NCBI GenBank assembly: GCA_913776965.1
Contig: CAJYQL010000057.1
Coordinates: forward strand, 1-36,305
Length of the DNA stretch: 36,305 nt
Source: an uncultured Xylophilus sp.
Lineage (GTDB): Bacteria; Pseudomonadota; Gammaproteobacteria; Burkholderiales; Burkholderiaceae_C
Reading direction: 5' to 3'
The position numbers and the translations under genes are program-made. Shown piece by piece: positions 18,991-27,826 of the stretch (positions are counted from its first letter, which is position 1; each line of letters starts with the position of its first letter). The notes below the pieces were generated by a model. It made no database searches, had not been told where the DNA came from, and worked only from the letters and a program-made list of their open reading frames with translations.

Positions 18991-19434
18991 TCAGGCGCAC
19001 GACCGGGGGAGTTGGCCTCCGCGTCCGCCGAAGGTCCAGCGCGCGAAGCCGACCACCAGCTGCGCACCCGACCGTGCGAACTGGCCCAGGGCCTGCCGCA
19101 TCTCCTGCCAGGGAGCCCCGACCGACGCCGGCCAGCCCTGCGCTGGTGCTGCTTCGAGATGCCATCCGAACACCAGGGCCTCGCCCGCAGCGCCGGCCGG
19201 TTCGATGACGACGGCGCAGCGTGCCGGCAGCGCGAGCGTTGCGTCGGCGGTCACGAACCAGTCGTGCGACTGCAGGACGGCCGCGGCGGCAGCGTCCGCT
19301 GCCGTGACCCAGGCCCGGCCCGCGCCGACCTGCAACCGGACCGGGACGGTGCCCGTGCGCCACACGGCAGCATGGCCGGCGGCGAGCCGGGACAAGGGCA
19401 CGGCGGTTGGGGCGGGGGAAGAAGGAGGGCGCAT
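18991..19434 (-). CDS. DUF2917 domain protein
   Basis: A 147-residue protein with the DUF2917 pattern LAAGHAAVWRTGTVPVRLQVGAGRAWVT and DWFVTADATLALPARCAVVIEP, a small beta-rich cupin-like domain of unknown function, followed by an Ala/Gly-rich C-terminus. There is no signal peptide. The ATG at 19434 is preferred over an upstream in-frame ATG at 19536, which would add a non-conserved leader close to the LysR gene. The divergent pairing with a LysR regulator is a recurring Burkholderiales arrangement as I know it, so LysR probably controls this gene. Confidence 0.72.
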   Translation of the reverse strand: MRPPSSPAPTAVPLSRLAAGHAAVWRTGTVPVRLQVGAGRAWVTAADAAAAAVLQSHDWFVTADATLALPARCAVVIEPAGAAGEALVFGWHLEAAPAQGWPASVGAPWQEMRQALGQFARSGAQLVVGFARWTFGGRGGQLPRSCA

Positions 19435-19559
19435 GGGGCATCCGGAAAAAGGGGCATCGGTGTTTGCATCATCCCGGCGGCAGGCCGGCCCGGCCAATGA
19501 TTTCGGCCCGCCGCACTGATTCCGCGCACGCATCAATTCCCGCGCCAGAATCGTCGTCC

Positions 19560-20546
19560 ATGAACCGGCCCCAAGCTCCCTTGCGTACCCGCCCGCTGGG
19601 CGTCGGCCACCTGCGTGCCTTCGAGGCCGTCGCGCGGCACCTCAATTTCCGGGCGGCGTCGGAGGAGCTGTCGCTCACCCAGTCGGCGGTGAGCCGGCAG
19701 ATCCAGGCATTGGAGCAGGAGATCGGCGTGCCGCTGTTCTTGCGGCACACCCGCGCGGTCGAGCTGACCGGCGCCGGCGCCCAGCTGCTGCGGGTCGTCG
19801 CTACCGGGCTGTACGCGATCGACAGCGTGGTGCGGCAGGTACGGCAGAACGCCGGCCGGCGCAGCGTGGCGATCAGCACCTGGGCCTCGTTCGCGTCGCA
19901 GTGGCTGATCCCGCGGCTCGAGGCCTTCCAGCGTGCGCATCCGGACATCGACATCCGCATCGACGCCACCGACACCAAGGTCGACCTCGACACCGCCGAC
20001 GTGGACGTGGCGCTGCGCTACAGCACGTCGGCCCGTGCGCCTGCCCGGGCCGAGCGGCTGTTCGGCGAGCGGCTGGCGGTGGTGGCCAGCCCCTGGCTGC
20101 TCAAGAGTTCGGCCGTACTGGCGGTCCCGGCCGACGTGGGTCGCTTCACGCTGATCGAGGCCGGCGACCTGCACCATTCGCCCTCGATGGCCCTGTTGAG
20201 CTGGCACCGCTGGTTCGAGGTGCACGGGCTGAAGCGGATCGAGCCGCGGCGCTGGCTCTACTTCAACTACGCCCACCAGATCGCACAGGCGGCGCTGGCC
20301 GGCCAGGGCGTGGCGCTGGCCCGGCTGCCGCTGGTGGCCGACAGCCTCGCGACCGGCGACCTGGTCGAGGCGCTGCCCGGCTACCGGATGGATTCGCCGC
20401 TGGCCTACTGGCTGCTGGTCGGCCCGCGCGGCGCGCAGCGGCCGGAGGTCCGGGCCTTCTGCGACTGGCTGCGCGAGGAGGCCGGCCGCACCCGCATCAC
20501 GATCGGCGACGGCCCCGATCCGGACACGGTCGACGGGCTGGACTGA
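19560..20546 (+). CDS. LysR family transcriptional regulator (GcvA-like)
   Basis: A 328-residue LysR regulator. The N-terminal winged HTH is at about 14-75 (LRAFEAVARHLNFRAASEELSLTQSAVSRQIQALEQEIGVPLFLRH), and the C-terminal periplasmic-binding-like effector domain at about 100-310 (ISTWASFASQWLIPRLEAFQRAHPDIDIRI). The effector domain resembles the GcvA/AmpR-like subgroup. The effector is unknown. The ATG at 19560 sits 125 bases from the divergent DUF2917 start, and that interval should hold the shared regulatory site. It is convergent with tyrS. Confidence 0.92.
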   Translation: MNRPQAPLRTRPLGVGHLRAFEAVARHLNFRAASEELSLTQSAVSRQIQALEQEIGVPLFLRHTRAVELTGAGAQLLRVVATGLYAIDSVVRQVRQNAGRRSVAISTWASFASQWLIPRLEAFQRAHPDIDIRIDATDTKVDLDTADVDVALRYSTSARAPARAERLFGERLAVVASPWLLKSSAVLAVPADVGRFTLIEAGDLHHSPSMALLSWHRWFEVHGLKRIEPRRWLYFNYAHQIAQAALAGQGVALARLPLVADSLATGDLVEALPGYRMDSPLAYWLLVGPRGAQRPEVRAFCDWLREEAGRTRITIGDGPDPDTVDGLD

Positions 20547-20576
20547 GCGCCACGACGACCGGCCGGCGCCGCCTGC

Positions 20577-21809
20577 TCAGCCGAGCGTCACACGCGCGAA
20601 CTTGCGCTTGCCGACCTGCACGACGAAGCAGCCGGCCTCGAGCCGCAGCCCGCGGTCGGACACCACCGCGCCGTCGATGCGCACGCCGCCGCCGTCGATC
20701 AGCCGGTTGGCTTCCGACGCGGACGGTGCTAGTCCGGCCTGCTTGAGCAGCTGCGCGATGCCCAGCGGCGCGGCGGAAAGCGTCACCTCGGGCAGCACGT
20801 CGGGCACGCCGCCCTTGCTGCGGTTCGTGAAGTCCTGTTCGGCGGCCTCGGCCGCTGCGGCGCTGTGGAAGCGGGTGGTGATCTCCTTGGCGAGCGCGAC
20901 CTTCGCATCCTTCGGATTGCGGCCGCCGGCCACCTCGGCCTGCAGGGCCGCGATGGCGGCCATCGACTGGAAGCTCAGCAGGGTGTACCAGCGCCACATC
21001 AGGTCGTCGGAGATCGACAGCACCTTGGCGAACATGGTGTTGGCGTCCTCGGTGATGCCGATGTAATTGTGCTTGCTCTTCGACATCTTCTGCACGCCGT
21101 CGAGCCCTTCGAGCAGCGGCATGGTGAGCGCGCACTGCGGCTCCTGCCCGTATTCCTGCTGCAGGTGGCGGCCCATCAGCAGGTTGAACTTCTGGTCGGT
21201 GCCGCCGAGCTCCAGGTCGGCCTTCAGCGCGACCGAGTCGTAGCCCTGCAGCAGCGGATAGAGGAATTCGTGCAGGCTGATCGACAGGCCGCCGTGGAAG
21301 CGCTTGTGGAAGTCATCGCGCTCCATCATGCGCGCCACCGTATAGCGCGAGGTCAGCTGGATCATGCCGGCGGCGCCGAGCGGTGCGCACCATTCGCTGT
21401 TGTAGCGGACCTCGGTGCGGGTCGGGTCGAGCACCAGGCTGGCCTGGCGGTAGTAGGTCTCGGCGTTCGTCTGGATCTGCTCCGGCGTCAGCGGCGGGCG
21501 GGTGGTGTCGCGGCCGGACGGGTCGCCGATCAGCGTGGTGAAGTCGCCGATCAGGAAGATCACCTGGTGCCCCAGGTCCTGCAGCTGCCGCATCTTGTTG
21601 AGCACCACCGTGTGGCCGAGGTGGATGTCGGGCGCGGTCGGGTCGAGGCCGAGCTTGATGCGCAACGGCACGCCGGTCGATTCGGCACGGGTCAGTTTGC
21701 GGACCCACTCGGCCTGCGGCAGGAGCTCGTCGGCGCCTCGCAGCGTGACGTCGAGCGCTTGTCCTACACCGTCGCTAAGCGATTCCGTTGTAACGGCAGT
21801 TTGATTCAT
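20577..21809 (-). CDS. tyrS: Tyrosyl-tRNA synthetase
   Basis: It charges tRNA-Tyr with tyrosine. The 410-residue product has the class I signatures HLGH (63-66, HIGH motif) and KMSKS (241-245). It also has the tyrosine pocket segment GGTDQKFNL, and a C-terminal S4 RNA-binding domain (about 345-410; [17 protein letters not shown]). The layout with [11 protein letters not shown] matches the TyrRZ-like group common in beta- and gammaproteobacteria. It is divergent from the M23 peptidase gene. Confidence 0.97.
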   Translation of the reverse strand: MNQTAVTTESLSDGVGQALDVTLRGADELLPQAEWVRKLTRAESTGVPLRIKLGLDPTAPDIHLGHTVVLNKMRQLQDLGHQVIFLIGDFTTLIGDPSGRDTTRPPLTPEQIQTNAETYYRQASLVLDPTRTEVRYNSEWCAPLGAAGMIQLTSRYTVARMMERDDFHKRFHGGLSISLHEFLYPLLQGYDSVALKADLELGGTDQKFNLLMGRHLQQEYGQEPQCALTMPLLEGLDGVQKMSKSKHNYIGITEDANTMFAKVLSISDDLMWRWYTLLSFQSMAAIAALQAEVAGGRNPKDAKVALAKEITTRFHSAAAAEAAEQDFTNRSKGGVPDVLPEVTLSAAPLGIAQLLKQAGLAPSASEANRLIDGGGVRIDGAVVSDRGLRLEAGCFVVQVGKRKFARVTLG

Positions 21810-21993
21810 AAGGTCTTTTCTTCCGCGGTCGGCCGGGCCGCGCCGGTATACTCCGCGTCAGCCCGCAACCCGTGATCTTACGGGGCGCGCCTTTCGGGAC
21901 CGGCACCGCACCGCTCCGCGAAGAACACCTCCGAGACCGCCGCCGCAGCGCCCGGGTACCGTGCCCCGCCTGCCGCACCGTGTACCGCCTCCC

Positions 21994-21999
21994 GAGGAA
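21994..21999 (+). promoter_or_regulatory. Shine-Dalgarno GAGGAA that fixes a TTG start
   Basis: It lies 6 bases before the TTG at 22006 and is the only good ribosome site for the M23 peptidase gene. The upstream GTG at 21961 lacks one. Confidence 0.6.
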
Positions 22000-22005
22000 C
22001 CCTAT

Positions 22006-23355
22006 TTGAATCACGCTCTCTCGGCGACCGTTCAAGCCATCCTGGCCCGCGTCGCACTCAGCATCCAGCAGCATCCCAAACGCCTCGCGGCAGCCGTCGG
22101 CACGGTCCTCCTGTGCGGCGGCGGCGGCGCCTTTGCCGTGGCCAACCTCGCGCCCGATCCCTCGGACATGCCTGTCAGACAGATCCTGCAGTCGGTCGAG
22201 CCGGTCGCGGCTGCTCTGTCCGACGACACCGATCAACCGATACTGCGTCTGTACCGGCACGAAACCGTCCGGTCCAGCGACTCCGCCGACTCCCTGCTGA
22301 AGCGGCTGGGCATCGCCGATCCGGCCGCCGCCGCGTTCCTGCGCAACGATCCGCGGGTGCGGCAGGCCGTCTGGGGCCGCGCCGGCCGCGTCGTGTCGGC
22401 CGAGGCGACCGACGGCCATGCGCTGCTGCGGCTCACCGCCCGCTGGAGCGCCGACGACGCCGAGCAGTTCCAGCGCCTGGTGGTCGAGAAGACGCCGACC
22501 GGCTTCGTCAGCTCGGTCCAGGCAGCGCCGACCACGGTGTCCAGCCGGCTCGCGAGCGGTTCCATCCAGAGCTCGCTACTGGCCGCCACCGACGACGCCA
22601 ACATCCCCGAGTCGGTCGCCAACCAGATCGCCGAGATCTTTTCCTCGCAGATCGACTTCCGCCGCAGCCTGCGCAAGGGCGACCGTTTTTCGGTGGTCTA
22701 CGAGACGATCGAGGCCGACGGCGAGATGCTGCGGGCCGGCCGGGTGCTGAGCGCCGAGTTCGTCAACGACGGCAAGTCGATGCAGGCGATGTGGTACCAG
22801 CCCGCCGGCCAGAAGGGCGGCTATTTCACGCTGGAAGGCAAGGGCCTGAACACCGCCTACCTGAGCTCGCCGGTCGAGTTCAGCCGGGTGTCCAGCGGTT
22901 TTTCCAACCGCTTCCATCCGGTGCTGCAGCAGTGGCGCATGCACCTGGGCACCGACTTCGCGGCGCCGCAGGGCACGCCGGTCCGCACCGTCGGCGACGG
23001 CGTGGTCGAGTTCGCGGGCGTGCAGAACGGCTACGGCAACGTGGTGTTCGTCCGCCACCGCGACAGCCATACCACGGTCTATGCCCACCTTAGCAAGATC
23101 AACGTCGCGCGCGGCCAGAAGGTCGAGCAGGGCCAGAACGTCGGGCTGGTCGGCCGCACCGGCTGGGCGACCGGACCGCACCTGCATTTCGAGTTCCGCG
23201 TGAACGGCGTGCAGCAGGACCCGATGGTCATGGCCCGCCAGAGCGAGTCGGCCCAGCTGAGCGCTGCGGCCCGCCCGGCGTTCGACCGGCTGGCGGCTTC
23301 CACCCGCATCCAGCTGCAGACCGCCAACCAGTCGGTGCTGGCGAGCGCGGACTGA
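22006..23355 (+). CDS. M23 family metallopeptidase (peptidoglycan endopeptidase, MepM-like)
   Basis: A 449-residue membrane-anchored periplasmic protein. It has a short cytoplasmic start, one membrane helix (about 27-47), a long MepM-like N-terminal region (ILRLYRHETVRSSDSADSLLKRLGI) and a C-terminal LytM/M23 domain (about 298-405). The zinc ligands are all present: H313 and D317 in MHLGTDFAAP and H394 in GPHLHFE, with catalytic H361 (YAHL) and H392. It should cleave peptide cross-links in peptidoglycan to allow wall growth. The start is the TTG at 22006, supported by GAGGAA. The neighbours tyrS and anmK match the usual Burkholderiales order. Confidence 0.93.
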   Translation: MNHALSATVQAILARVALSIQQHPKRLAAAVGTVLLCGGGGAFAVANLAPDPSDMPVRQILQSVEPVAAALSDDTDQPILRLYRHETVRSSDSADSLLKRLGIADPAAAAFLRNDPRVRQAVWGRAGRVVSAEATDGHALLRLTARWSADDAEQFQRLVVEKTPTGFVSSVQAAPTTVSSRLASGSIQSSLLAATDDANIPESVANQIAEIFSSQIDFRRSLRKGDRFSVVYETIEADGEMLRAGRVLSAEFVNDGKSMQAMWYQPAGQKGGYFTLEGKGLNTAYLSSPVEFSRVSSGFSNRFHPVLQQWRMHLGTDFAAPQGTPVRTVGDGVVEFAGVQNGYGNVVFVRHRDSHTTVYAHLSKINVARGQKVEQGQNVGLVGRTGWATGPHLHFEFRVNGVQQDPMVMARQSESAQLSAAARPAFDRLAASTRIQLQTANQSVLASAD

Positions 23356-23379
23356 TCCGCGCGCTGCACGACTCCCGCA

Positions 23380-23410
23380 TGACGCCGCCTCCGGGCGGCG
23401 TCATCGTTTC
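23380..23410 (+). terminator. Rho-independent terminator after the M23 peptidase gene
   Basis: A 10-bp perfect stem (TGACGCCGCC at 23380-23389 pairing with 23394-23403) with a TCCG loop, followed by TCGTTTCC. It lies in the 82-base gap before anmK. Confidence 0.7.
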
Positions 23411-23437
23411 CACCGCTTTTTTCTACCCGCGACCGCC

Positions 23438-24595
23438 ATGGCGAACCCGACCTGCTACATCGGACTGATGTCCGGCACTTCGCTCGACGGCGTGGACGGC
23501 GTGCTGGTCGAGATCCACGACGCCCCCGGCGCTGCCGATGCAGCCCGCCCGCGGGTGCTGCAGCATGCGAGCCGGCCCTTTCTGGACGTGCTGCGGCAGG
23601 AACTGCTGGCGCTCAACACCGCGGGCGAGGACGAACTGCACCGCGCCGCGCTGGCGGGCACGGCGCTGTCGCAGGTCTATGCCGAAGTGGTGGAGGCGCT
23701 GCTGGCCGCGAGCAGCCTCCCGCGCACGGCGGTGCGGGCGATCGGTGCCCACGGCCAGACGGTGCGGCACCGGCCACTCGCGTTCGACGGCGTCGGCTAC
23801 ACGCTGCAGCTGCAGAACCCGTCGCTGTTGGCGGAGCGCTGCGGCATCGACGTGGTCGCGGATTTCCGCAGCCGCGACGTGGCGGCGGGCGGGCAGGGCG
23901 CACCGCTGGTCCCGGCCTTCCACGCGGCCTGGTTCGGCCGGCCGGATGCGGCGGTCGCGGTGCTCAACATCGGCGGCATCGCCAATCTGAGCCTGCTCCC
24001 GCCGAGCGGCGACCCGGCAGGCGGGCCGGTCGGCGGTTACGACTGCGGCCCCGGCAACGCGCTGCTCGACCACTGGTGCCGCCTGCACACCGGCGCCCCC
24101 TACGACGCCGACGGCGCCTGGGCCGCGACCGGCCGGGTGCTGCCCGCGCTGCGCGAGGCGCTCTGGACCGGCGAGCCGTTCTTCGCCCTCCCGCCGCCGA
24201 AGAGCACCGGCCGCGACCTGTTCCACCCGGCATGGCTCGCGCAGCGGCTGGCCGCCTGCCCCGACGCCGCGCCTGCCGACGTACAGGCGACATTGACCGA
24301 ATTGACCGTTCGCGCAGCAGCAGCGGGCGTGAGCAGCTATCGAAATGGTAGCGTCGAGGAGCTGGTGGTCTGCGGCGGCGGGGCGCTCAACGGTCAGCTG
24401 ATGCGCGGGCTCGCCGCGGCGCTGCCGGGCGTCGTGGTGCGCACGTCCGATGCGCACGGCCTGCCGCCGCTGCAGGTCGAGGCGACCGCGTTCGCCTGGC
24501 TGGCACAGCGCTTCATGGTCCGCGCGCCGGGCAACCTGCCGGCGGTGACCGGGGCGCGGGGATTGCGGGTGCTGGGCGCGCTGTACCCGGCCTGA
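23438..24595 (+). CDS. anmK: Anhydro-N-acetylmuramic acid kinase
   Basis: AnmK phosphorylates and opens 1,6-anhydro-MurNAc recovered from wall turnover, giving MurNAc-6-P for recycling. The 385-residue product has the N-terminal MSGTSLDGVDGVLV nucleotide-binding signature (11-24), GAHGQTVRH, NIGGIANLS, GYDCGPGNALLDHW and the CGGGALN motif near the C-terminus. Residues about 296-305 (SSYRNGSV region) are encoded by a copy of the dispersed repeat and lie in a surface loop just before the CGGG motif. The length is slightly above the family norm of about 370. It follows the M23 peptidase terminator. Confidence 0.95.
   Translation: MANPTCYIGLMSGTSLDGVDGVLVEIHDAPGAADAARPRVLQHASRPFLDVLRQELLALNTAGEDELHRAALAGTALSQVYAEVVEALLAASSLPRTAVRAIGAHGQTVRHRPLAFDGVGYTLQLQNPSLLAERCGIDVVADFRSRDVAAGGQGAPLVPAFHAAWFGRPDAAVAVLNIGGIANLSLLPPSGDPAGGPVGGYDCGPGNALLDHWCRLHTGAPYDADGAWAATGRVLPALREALWTGEPFFALPPPKSTGRDLFHPAWLAQRLAACPDAAPADVQATLTELTVRAAAAGVSSYRNGSVEELVVCGGGALNGQLMRGLAAALPGVVVRTSDAHGLPPLQVEATAFAWLAQRFMVRAPGNLPAVTGARGLRVLGALYPA
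24321..24352 (+). repeat. Dispersed short repeat, copy 3 (inside anmK)
   Basis: GCTAT-CGAAATG-GTAGC (24336-24352) is preceded by GCGTGAGCA. Apart from five or so substitutions it equals the intergenic copy at 14170-14194. It is in frame in anmK. Confidence 0.6.
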
Positions 24596-24626
24596 CGGCG
24601 GGCCTGGCGGCGCCTCCTGCCCCGGC

Positions 24627-26099
24627 TCACACGTTGTCCACCGCGTCGGTTTCCAGCGGCTTGACCGGCTTCACCTCGTCGGGCGTGCGGCGGTCGTCCG
24701 GCTGCAGTTGCCAGAAGATCCAGGCCGAGGCCATCGTGACCAGCCCCATCGTGGCGAAGGTCGCGTGGAAGGACCGCAGGGCGGTGGCGCCGTCGGTCTC
24801 GCCGCCGAAGAAGCCGGTGTAGCCGGCCAGCACCGCGCCGGCCGCGGCCACGCCCAGGCCCATCGCCAGCATCTGCACCATCGACAGCAGGCTGTTGCCG
24901 CTGCTGGCGACCGCGCTGTCCATGTCCTTGAGCGTGACGGTGTTCATCGCGGTGAACTGCATCGAGTTGACCGCACCGAAGCAGGCCAGCTGCAGGATCA
25001 GCAGTGCCAGCGGCTGCTCGGGCGAGGCGAGGCCGAAGCTCGCCATCACCAGCCCCACCGCGAGCGTGTTGACCACCAGCACCCGGCGGTAGCCGGCCCA
25101 GAGGATCAGCCGCGTCACCACCGGCTTGGCGGCCATGCCGGCCAGCGCCACCGGCAGCAGCATCATCCCGGCCTGCGCTGGACTGAAGCCCATGCTGACC
25201 TGCAGCAGCAGCGGGATCAGGAATGGCATGCAGCTGCTGCCGATGCGGGCGAACAGGTTGCCGAGCAGGCCGACCCGCAGCGATGCGACCTCAAACAGCG
25301 ACGGCGAGAACAGCGGGTCCGGCCGGCGCAGCGCATGCAGCCAGTAGGCGACCAGGCTCGCGAGGCCGAAGATCAGCAGCACCACGACGCTCGCCTGCCG
25401 CAGGCCGAGGCTCGACAGCCCGTCGAGCGACAGCGACACCGCCGCCATGCCGAAGGCGAGCAGCGCATAGCCCGACAGGTCGAAGCGGCCGATGGTGTGC
25501 GCCTGTGCATCCGGCATCCAGACCAGGGTCGCGACGCAGCCGAGCACCGCCACCGGCAGGTTGATGAAGAAGATCCAGTGCCAGGACGCGACCTGCACCA
25601 GCCAGCCGCCGAGCGTCGGCCCGAGCAGCGGCCCGATCAGCCCAGGCACCGCGACGAAGCTCATCGCCCGCAGGAACTGGTCGCGCGGAAAGCCGCGCAG
25701 CACCGCCAGCCGGCCGACCGGCAGCAGCAACGCGCCGCCCATGCCCTGCACCACGCGCGAGGCGACCAACTGGGTCAGGCTCTGCGAGAGCGCACAGAAC
25801 AGCGAACCAAGGGCGAACAGCACGATGGCGCACAGGTAGATGCGCCGGGTGCCGAAGCGGTCGGCGATCCAGCCCGAGGCGGGGATCAGGATCGCCATCG
25901 TGAGCGAGTAGGCGACGATCACCGACTGCATGCGCAGCGGGCTTTCGCCCAGGCTGCGCGCCATCGCCGGCAGGGCGGTGTTGACGATGGTGGCGTCCAG
26001 CGTCTGCATGAAGAAGCCGATCGCCACCAGCCAGAGCAGCGCATTGCCGGTGGGAGAGGGAGAAGAAGAGGACGTGCTAGGGGCGGTCATCGGCTGCAT
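24627..26099 (-). CDS. DHA2-family MFS drug:H+ antiporter (EmrB/QacA-like, 14 TM)
   Basis: A 490-residue inner-membrane transporter with 13-14 hydrophobic helices. It has the DHA2 N-terminal motif LDATIVNTALPAMARSL, motif A between helices 2 and 3 (GWIADRFGTRRIYL) and the antiporter motif C (GPLLGPTLGGWLV). It resembles E. coli MdtD. The substrate is unknown. No periplasmic adaptor gene is nearby. It is convergent with anmK and 125 bases downstream of erpA on the same strand, separated by a terminator. It breaks the usual anmK-erpA adjacency. Confidence 0.9.
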   Translation of the reverse strand: MQPMTAPSTSSSSPSPTGNALLWLVAIGFFMQTLDATIVNTALPAMARSLGESPLRMQSVIVAYSLTMAILIPASGWIADRFGTRRIYLCAIVLFALGSLFCALSQSLTQLVASRVVQGMGGALLLPVGRLAVLRGFPRDQFLRAMSFVAVPGLIGPLLGPTLGGWLVQVASWHWIFFINLPVAVLGCVATLVWMPDAQAHTIGRFDLSGYALLAFGMAAVSLSLDGLSSLGLRQASVVVLLIFGLASLVAYWLHALRRPDPLFSPSLFEVASLRVGLLGNLFARIGSSCMPFLIPLLLQVSMGFSPAQAGMMLLPVALAGMAAKPVVTRLILWAGYRRVLVVNTLAVGLVMASFGLASPEQPLALLILQLACFGAVNSMQFTAMNTVTLKDMDSAVASSGNSLLSMVQMLAMGLGVAAAGAVLAGYTGFFGGETDGATALRSFHATFATMGLVTMASAWIFWQLQPDDRRTPDEVKPVKPLETDAVDNV

Positions 26100-26144
26100 G
26101 CGGCGATCCTAGGCGGTGCCGATGCGACTGCGGCAACCGGCGAA

Positions 26145-26171
26145 AACGACAAAGCCGCCCGGAGGCGGCTT
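26145..26171 (-). terminator. Terminator after erpA
   Basis: On the reverse strand, AAGCCGCC pairs with GGCGGCTT around a 4-base loop (26152-26171), followed by a T-containing stretch TGTCGTTTTC. Confidence 0.6.
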
Positions 26172-26224
26172 CGGTGTCTGCACCGGCGGCCGAAGCGGCC
26201 GCGCCGTGCAGCAGGCGTCGCGGG

Positions 26225-26590
26225 TCAGACCGAAAAGGACGAGCCGCAACCGCAGGTGGTGGTGGCGTTCGGGTTCTTGATCACGAACTGTGCGCCCTGC
26301 AGATCTTCCTTGTAGTCGATCTCGGCGCCGAGCAGGTACTGGTAGCTCATCGCGTCGATCAGCAGGGACACGCCGTTCTTCGTCATGGTCGTGTCGTCCT
26401 CGTTGGTCACCTCGTCGAACGTGAAGCCGTACTGGAAGCCCGAGCAGCCGCCGCCCTGCACGAAGACGCGCAGCTTCAGGTCGGGGTTGCCCTCTTCGGC
26501 GATCAGGTCGGCCACCTTGGCAGCGGCGCTGTCGGTGAACAAGATCGGTTCGGGCATTGCGGTCGGCAAGGATTCGGCAACGGCGCTCAT
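26225..26590 (-). CDS. erpA: Iron-sulfur cluster insertion protein ErpA (A-type carrier)
   Basis: A 121-residue A-type Fe-S carrier that delivers clusters to target enzymes, essential in E. coli for isoprenoid synthesis through IspG/IspH. The three ligand cysteines are present: C49 in [10 protein letters not shown]113 and C115 in [11 protein letters not shown]. The full family length and [15 protein letters not shown] block leave little doubt. It lies directly downstream of the rpsI-rplM cluster but is separated by a terminator, so it probably has its own promoter in the 200-base gap. Confidence 0.96.
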   Translation of the reverse strand: MSAVAESLPTAMPEPILFTDSAAAKVADLIAEEGNPDLKLRVFVQGGGCSGFQYGFTFDEVTNEDDTTMTKNGVSLLIDAMSYQYLLGAEIDYKEDLQGAQFVIKNPNATTTCGCGSSFSV

Positions 26591-26737
26591 GGCGGACTCC
26601 AGTGGGACAAGGGTGCGCGGAATGCGGCAGGACTGCGGCAGCGCAAGGAGCAGATGCTAGCGCAAGCCGTCTTTTCAAGCGGCCGCGCGTGCGATGCCGG
26701 CACTGCCGGCAGGGCGAAGACGCGATCGATGCGCCCA

Positions 26738-26762
26738 TGAAAAAACCGCCCGAAGGCGGTTT
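26738..26762 (-). terminator. Rho-independent terminator of the rplM-rpsI operon
   Basis: On the reverse strand AAACCGCC-TTCG-GGCGGTTT is followed by a T run (TTTTTTC). An 8-bp stem with a stable TTCG tetraloop, 32 bases past the rpsI stop. Confidence 0.85.
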
Positions 26763-26793
26763 GGGGACAGGTCCGGAAGGACTGATGCAACGA

Positions 26794-27186
26794 TCAGCGC
26801 TTCGAGAACTGCTTGCGGCGGCGTGCGGAGTGCAGACCGACTTTCTTCCGCTCGACTTCGCGGGCGTCGCGGGTCACGAAGCCGGCCTGGCTCAGTGCGG
26901 GCTTCAGCGTCGCGTCGTAGTCGATCAGGGCGCGGGTGATGCCGTGGCGGGTGGCGCCGGCCTGGCCGGACTCACCGCCGCCGTGCACGTTGACCTGGAT
27001 GTCGAAGGTCTCGACATGGTTGGTCAGCACCAGCGGTTGCTTGGCGATCATGATGGAGGTTTCGCGACCGAAATACTCCTGGATGTCCTTGCCGTTCACC
27101 GTGATCTTGCCGGAGCCCGACTTCAGAAACACGCGGGCGACGCTGGATTTGCGACGGCCGGTGCCATTGTTCCATTCACCAATCAT
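26794..27186 (-). CDS. rpsI: 30S ribosomal protein S9
   Basis: A 130-residue ribosomal protein. It has the conserved start [19 protein letters not shown], the [19 protein letters not shown] block and the very basic tail [12 protein letters not shown] that reaches the P-site tRNA. It lies 9 bases downstream of rplM in the classic L13-S9 operon and is followed by a strong terminator. Confidence 0.98.
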   Translation of the reverse strand: MIGEWNNGTGRRKSSVARVFLKSGSGKITVNGKDIQEYFGRETSIMIAKQPLVLTNHVETFDIQVNVHGGGESGQAGATRHGITRALIDYDATLKPALSQAGFVTRDAREVERKKVGLHSARRRKQFSKR

Positions 27187-27195
27187 GTCGGCTCC

Positions 27196-27624
27196 TTAGA
27201 TTTCCAGCGCCTTGGGCTGCTGCGCGGTGTGCGGATGTTCCGCGCCGCCGTAGACCTTGAGCTTCTTGATCATGGCGTAACCGAGCGGACCCTTGGGCAG
27301 CATGCCCTTGACGGCCTTCTCGAGCGCGCGGCCGGGGTGCTTGGCCTGCATGTCGCGGAAGTTGGTGGCGGTGATGCCGCCGGGGAAACCGGAATGGCGG
27401 TAGTACACCTTGTCGGTGTTCTTCGTGCCGGTGACCTTGAGCTTGGAGGCGTTGACGATGACGATGAAATCGCCGGTGTCGACGTGAGGCGTGTAAATGG
27501 CCTTGTGCTTGCCGCGCAGACGGAGGGCAACTTCGCTGGCTACCCGTCCGAGGACCTTGTCGGTCGCGTCAATCACAAACCACTCGTGCACCACCTCAGC
27601 GGGTTTCGCGCTGAAAGTAGACAT
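27196..27624 (-). CDS. rplM: 50S ribosomal protein L13
   Basis: A 142-residue ribosomal protein. [20 protein letters not shown] is the usual beta-proteobacterial start, and [40 protein letters not shown] and GMLPKGPLG are conserved blocks. L13 assembles early on 23S rRNA. The gene heads the rplM-rpsI operon and has a leader of about 140 bases behind a good promoter at 27774-27803, compatible with the autogenous control by L13 known from E. coli. Confidence 0.98.
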   Translation of the reverse strand: MSTFSAKPAEVVHEWFVIDATDKVLGRVASEVALRLRGKHKAIYTPHVDTGDFIVIVNASKLKVTGTKNTDKVYYRHSGFPGGITATNFRDMQAKHPGRALEKAVKGMLPKGPLGYAMIKKLKVYGGAEHPHTAQQPKALEI

Positions 27625-27773
27625 GCTGTAAAGCTTTCGAGTGAGCCGGCACTGCAGAGCTGCGGCGCCGGCGATAGGAGGCCCTTTTCCGCGGTCGGTG
27701 TTTCTCTGCTGGAAACCTCTTAGGCGGCGTATCAAGCTTCGCCGCGGGGCCAAAAAGCGCTGCGAAGCCCGCG

Positions 27774-27803
27774 ATTCTATGCCGAAAAATGCAGCAACGG
27801 CAA
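27774..27803 (-). promoter_or_regulatory. Sigma-70-type promoter of rplM-rpsI
   Basis: On the reverse strand, TTGCCG (27803-27798), an 18-base spacer, then TAGAAT (27779-27774). Start of transcription would be near 27767, leaving a leader of about 140 nt before the rplM ATG. Confidence 0.65.
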
Positions 27804-27826
27804 GGCTCGGCGTACCATAGGCGGCT

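Noticed and set aside
24708-26315. A 535-residue open frame on the plus strand over the MFS gene and erpA
   Set aside because: Extreme His/Arg/Gln content and antisense to a transporter with clear membrane helices; a shadow frame.
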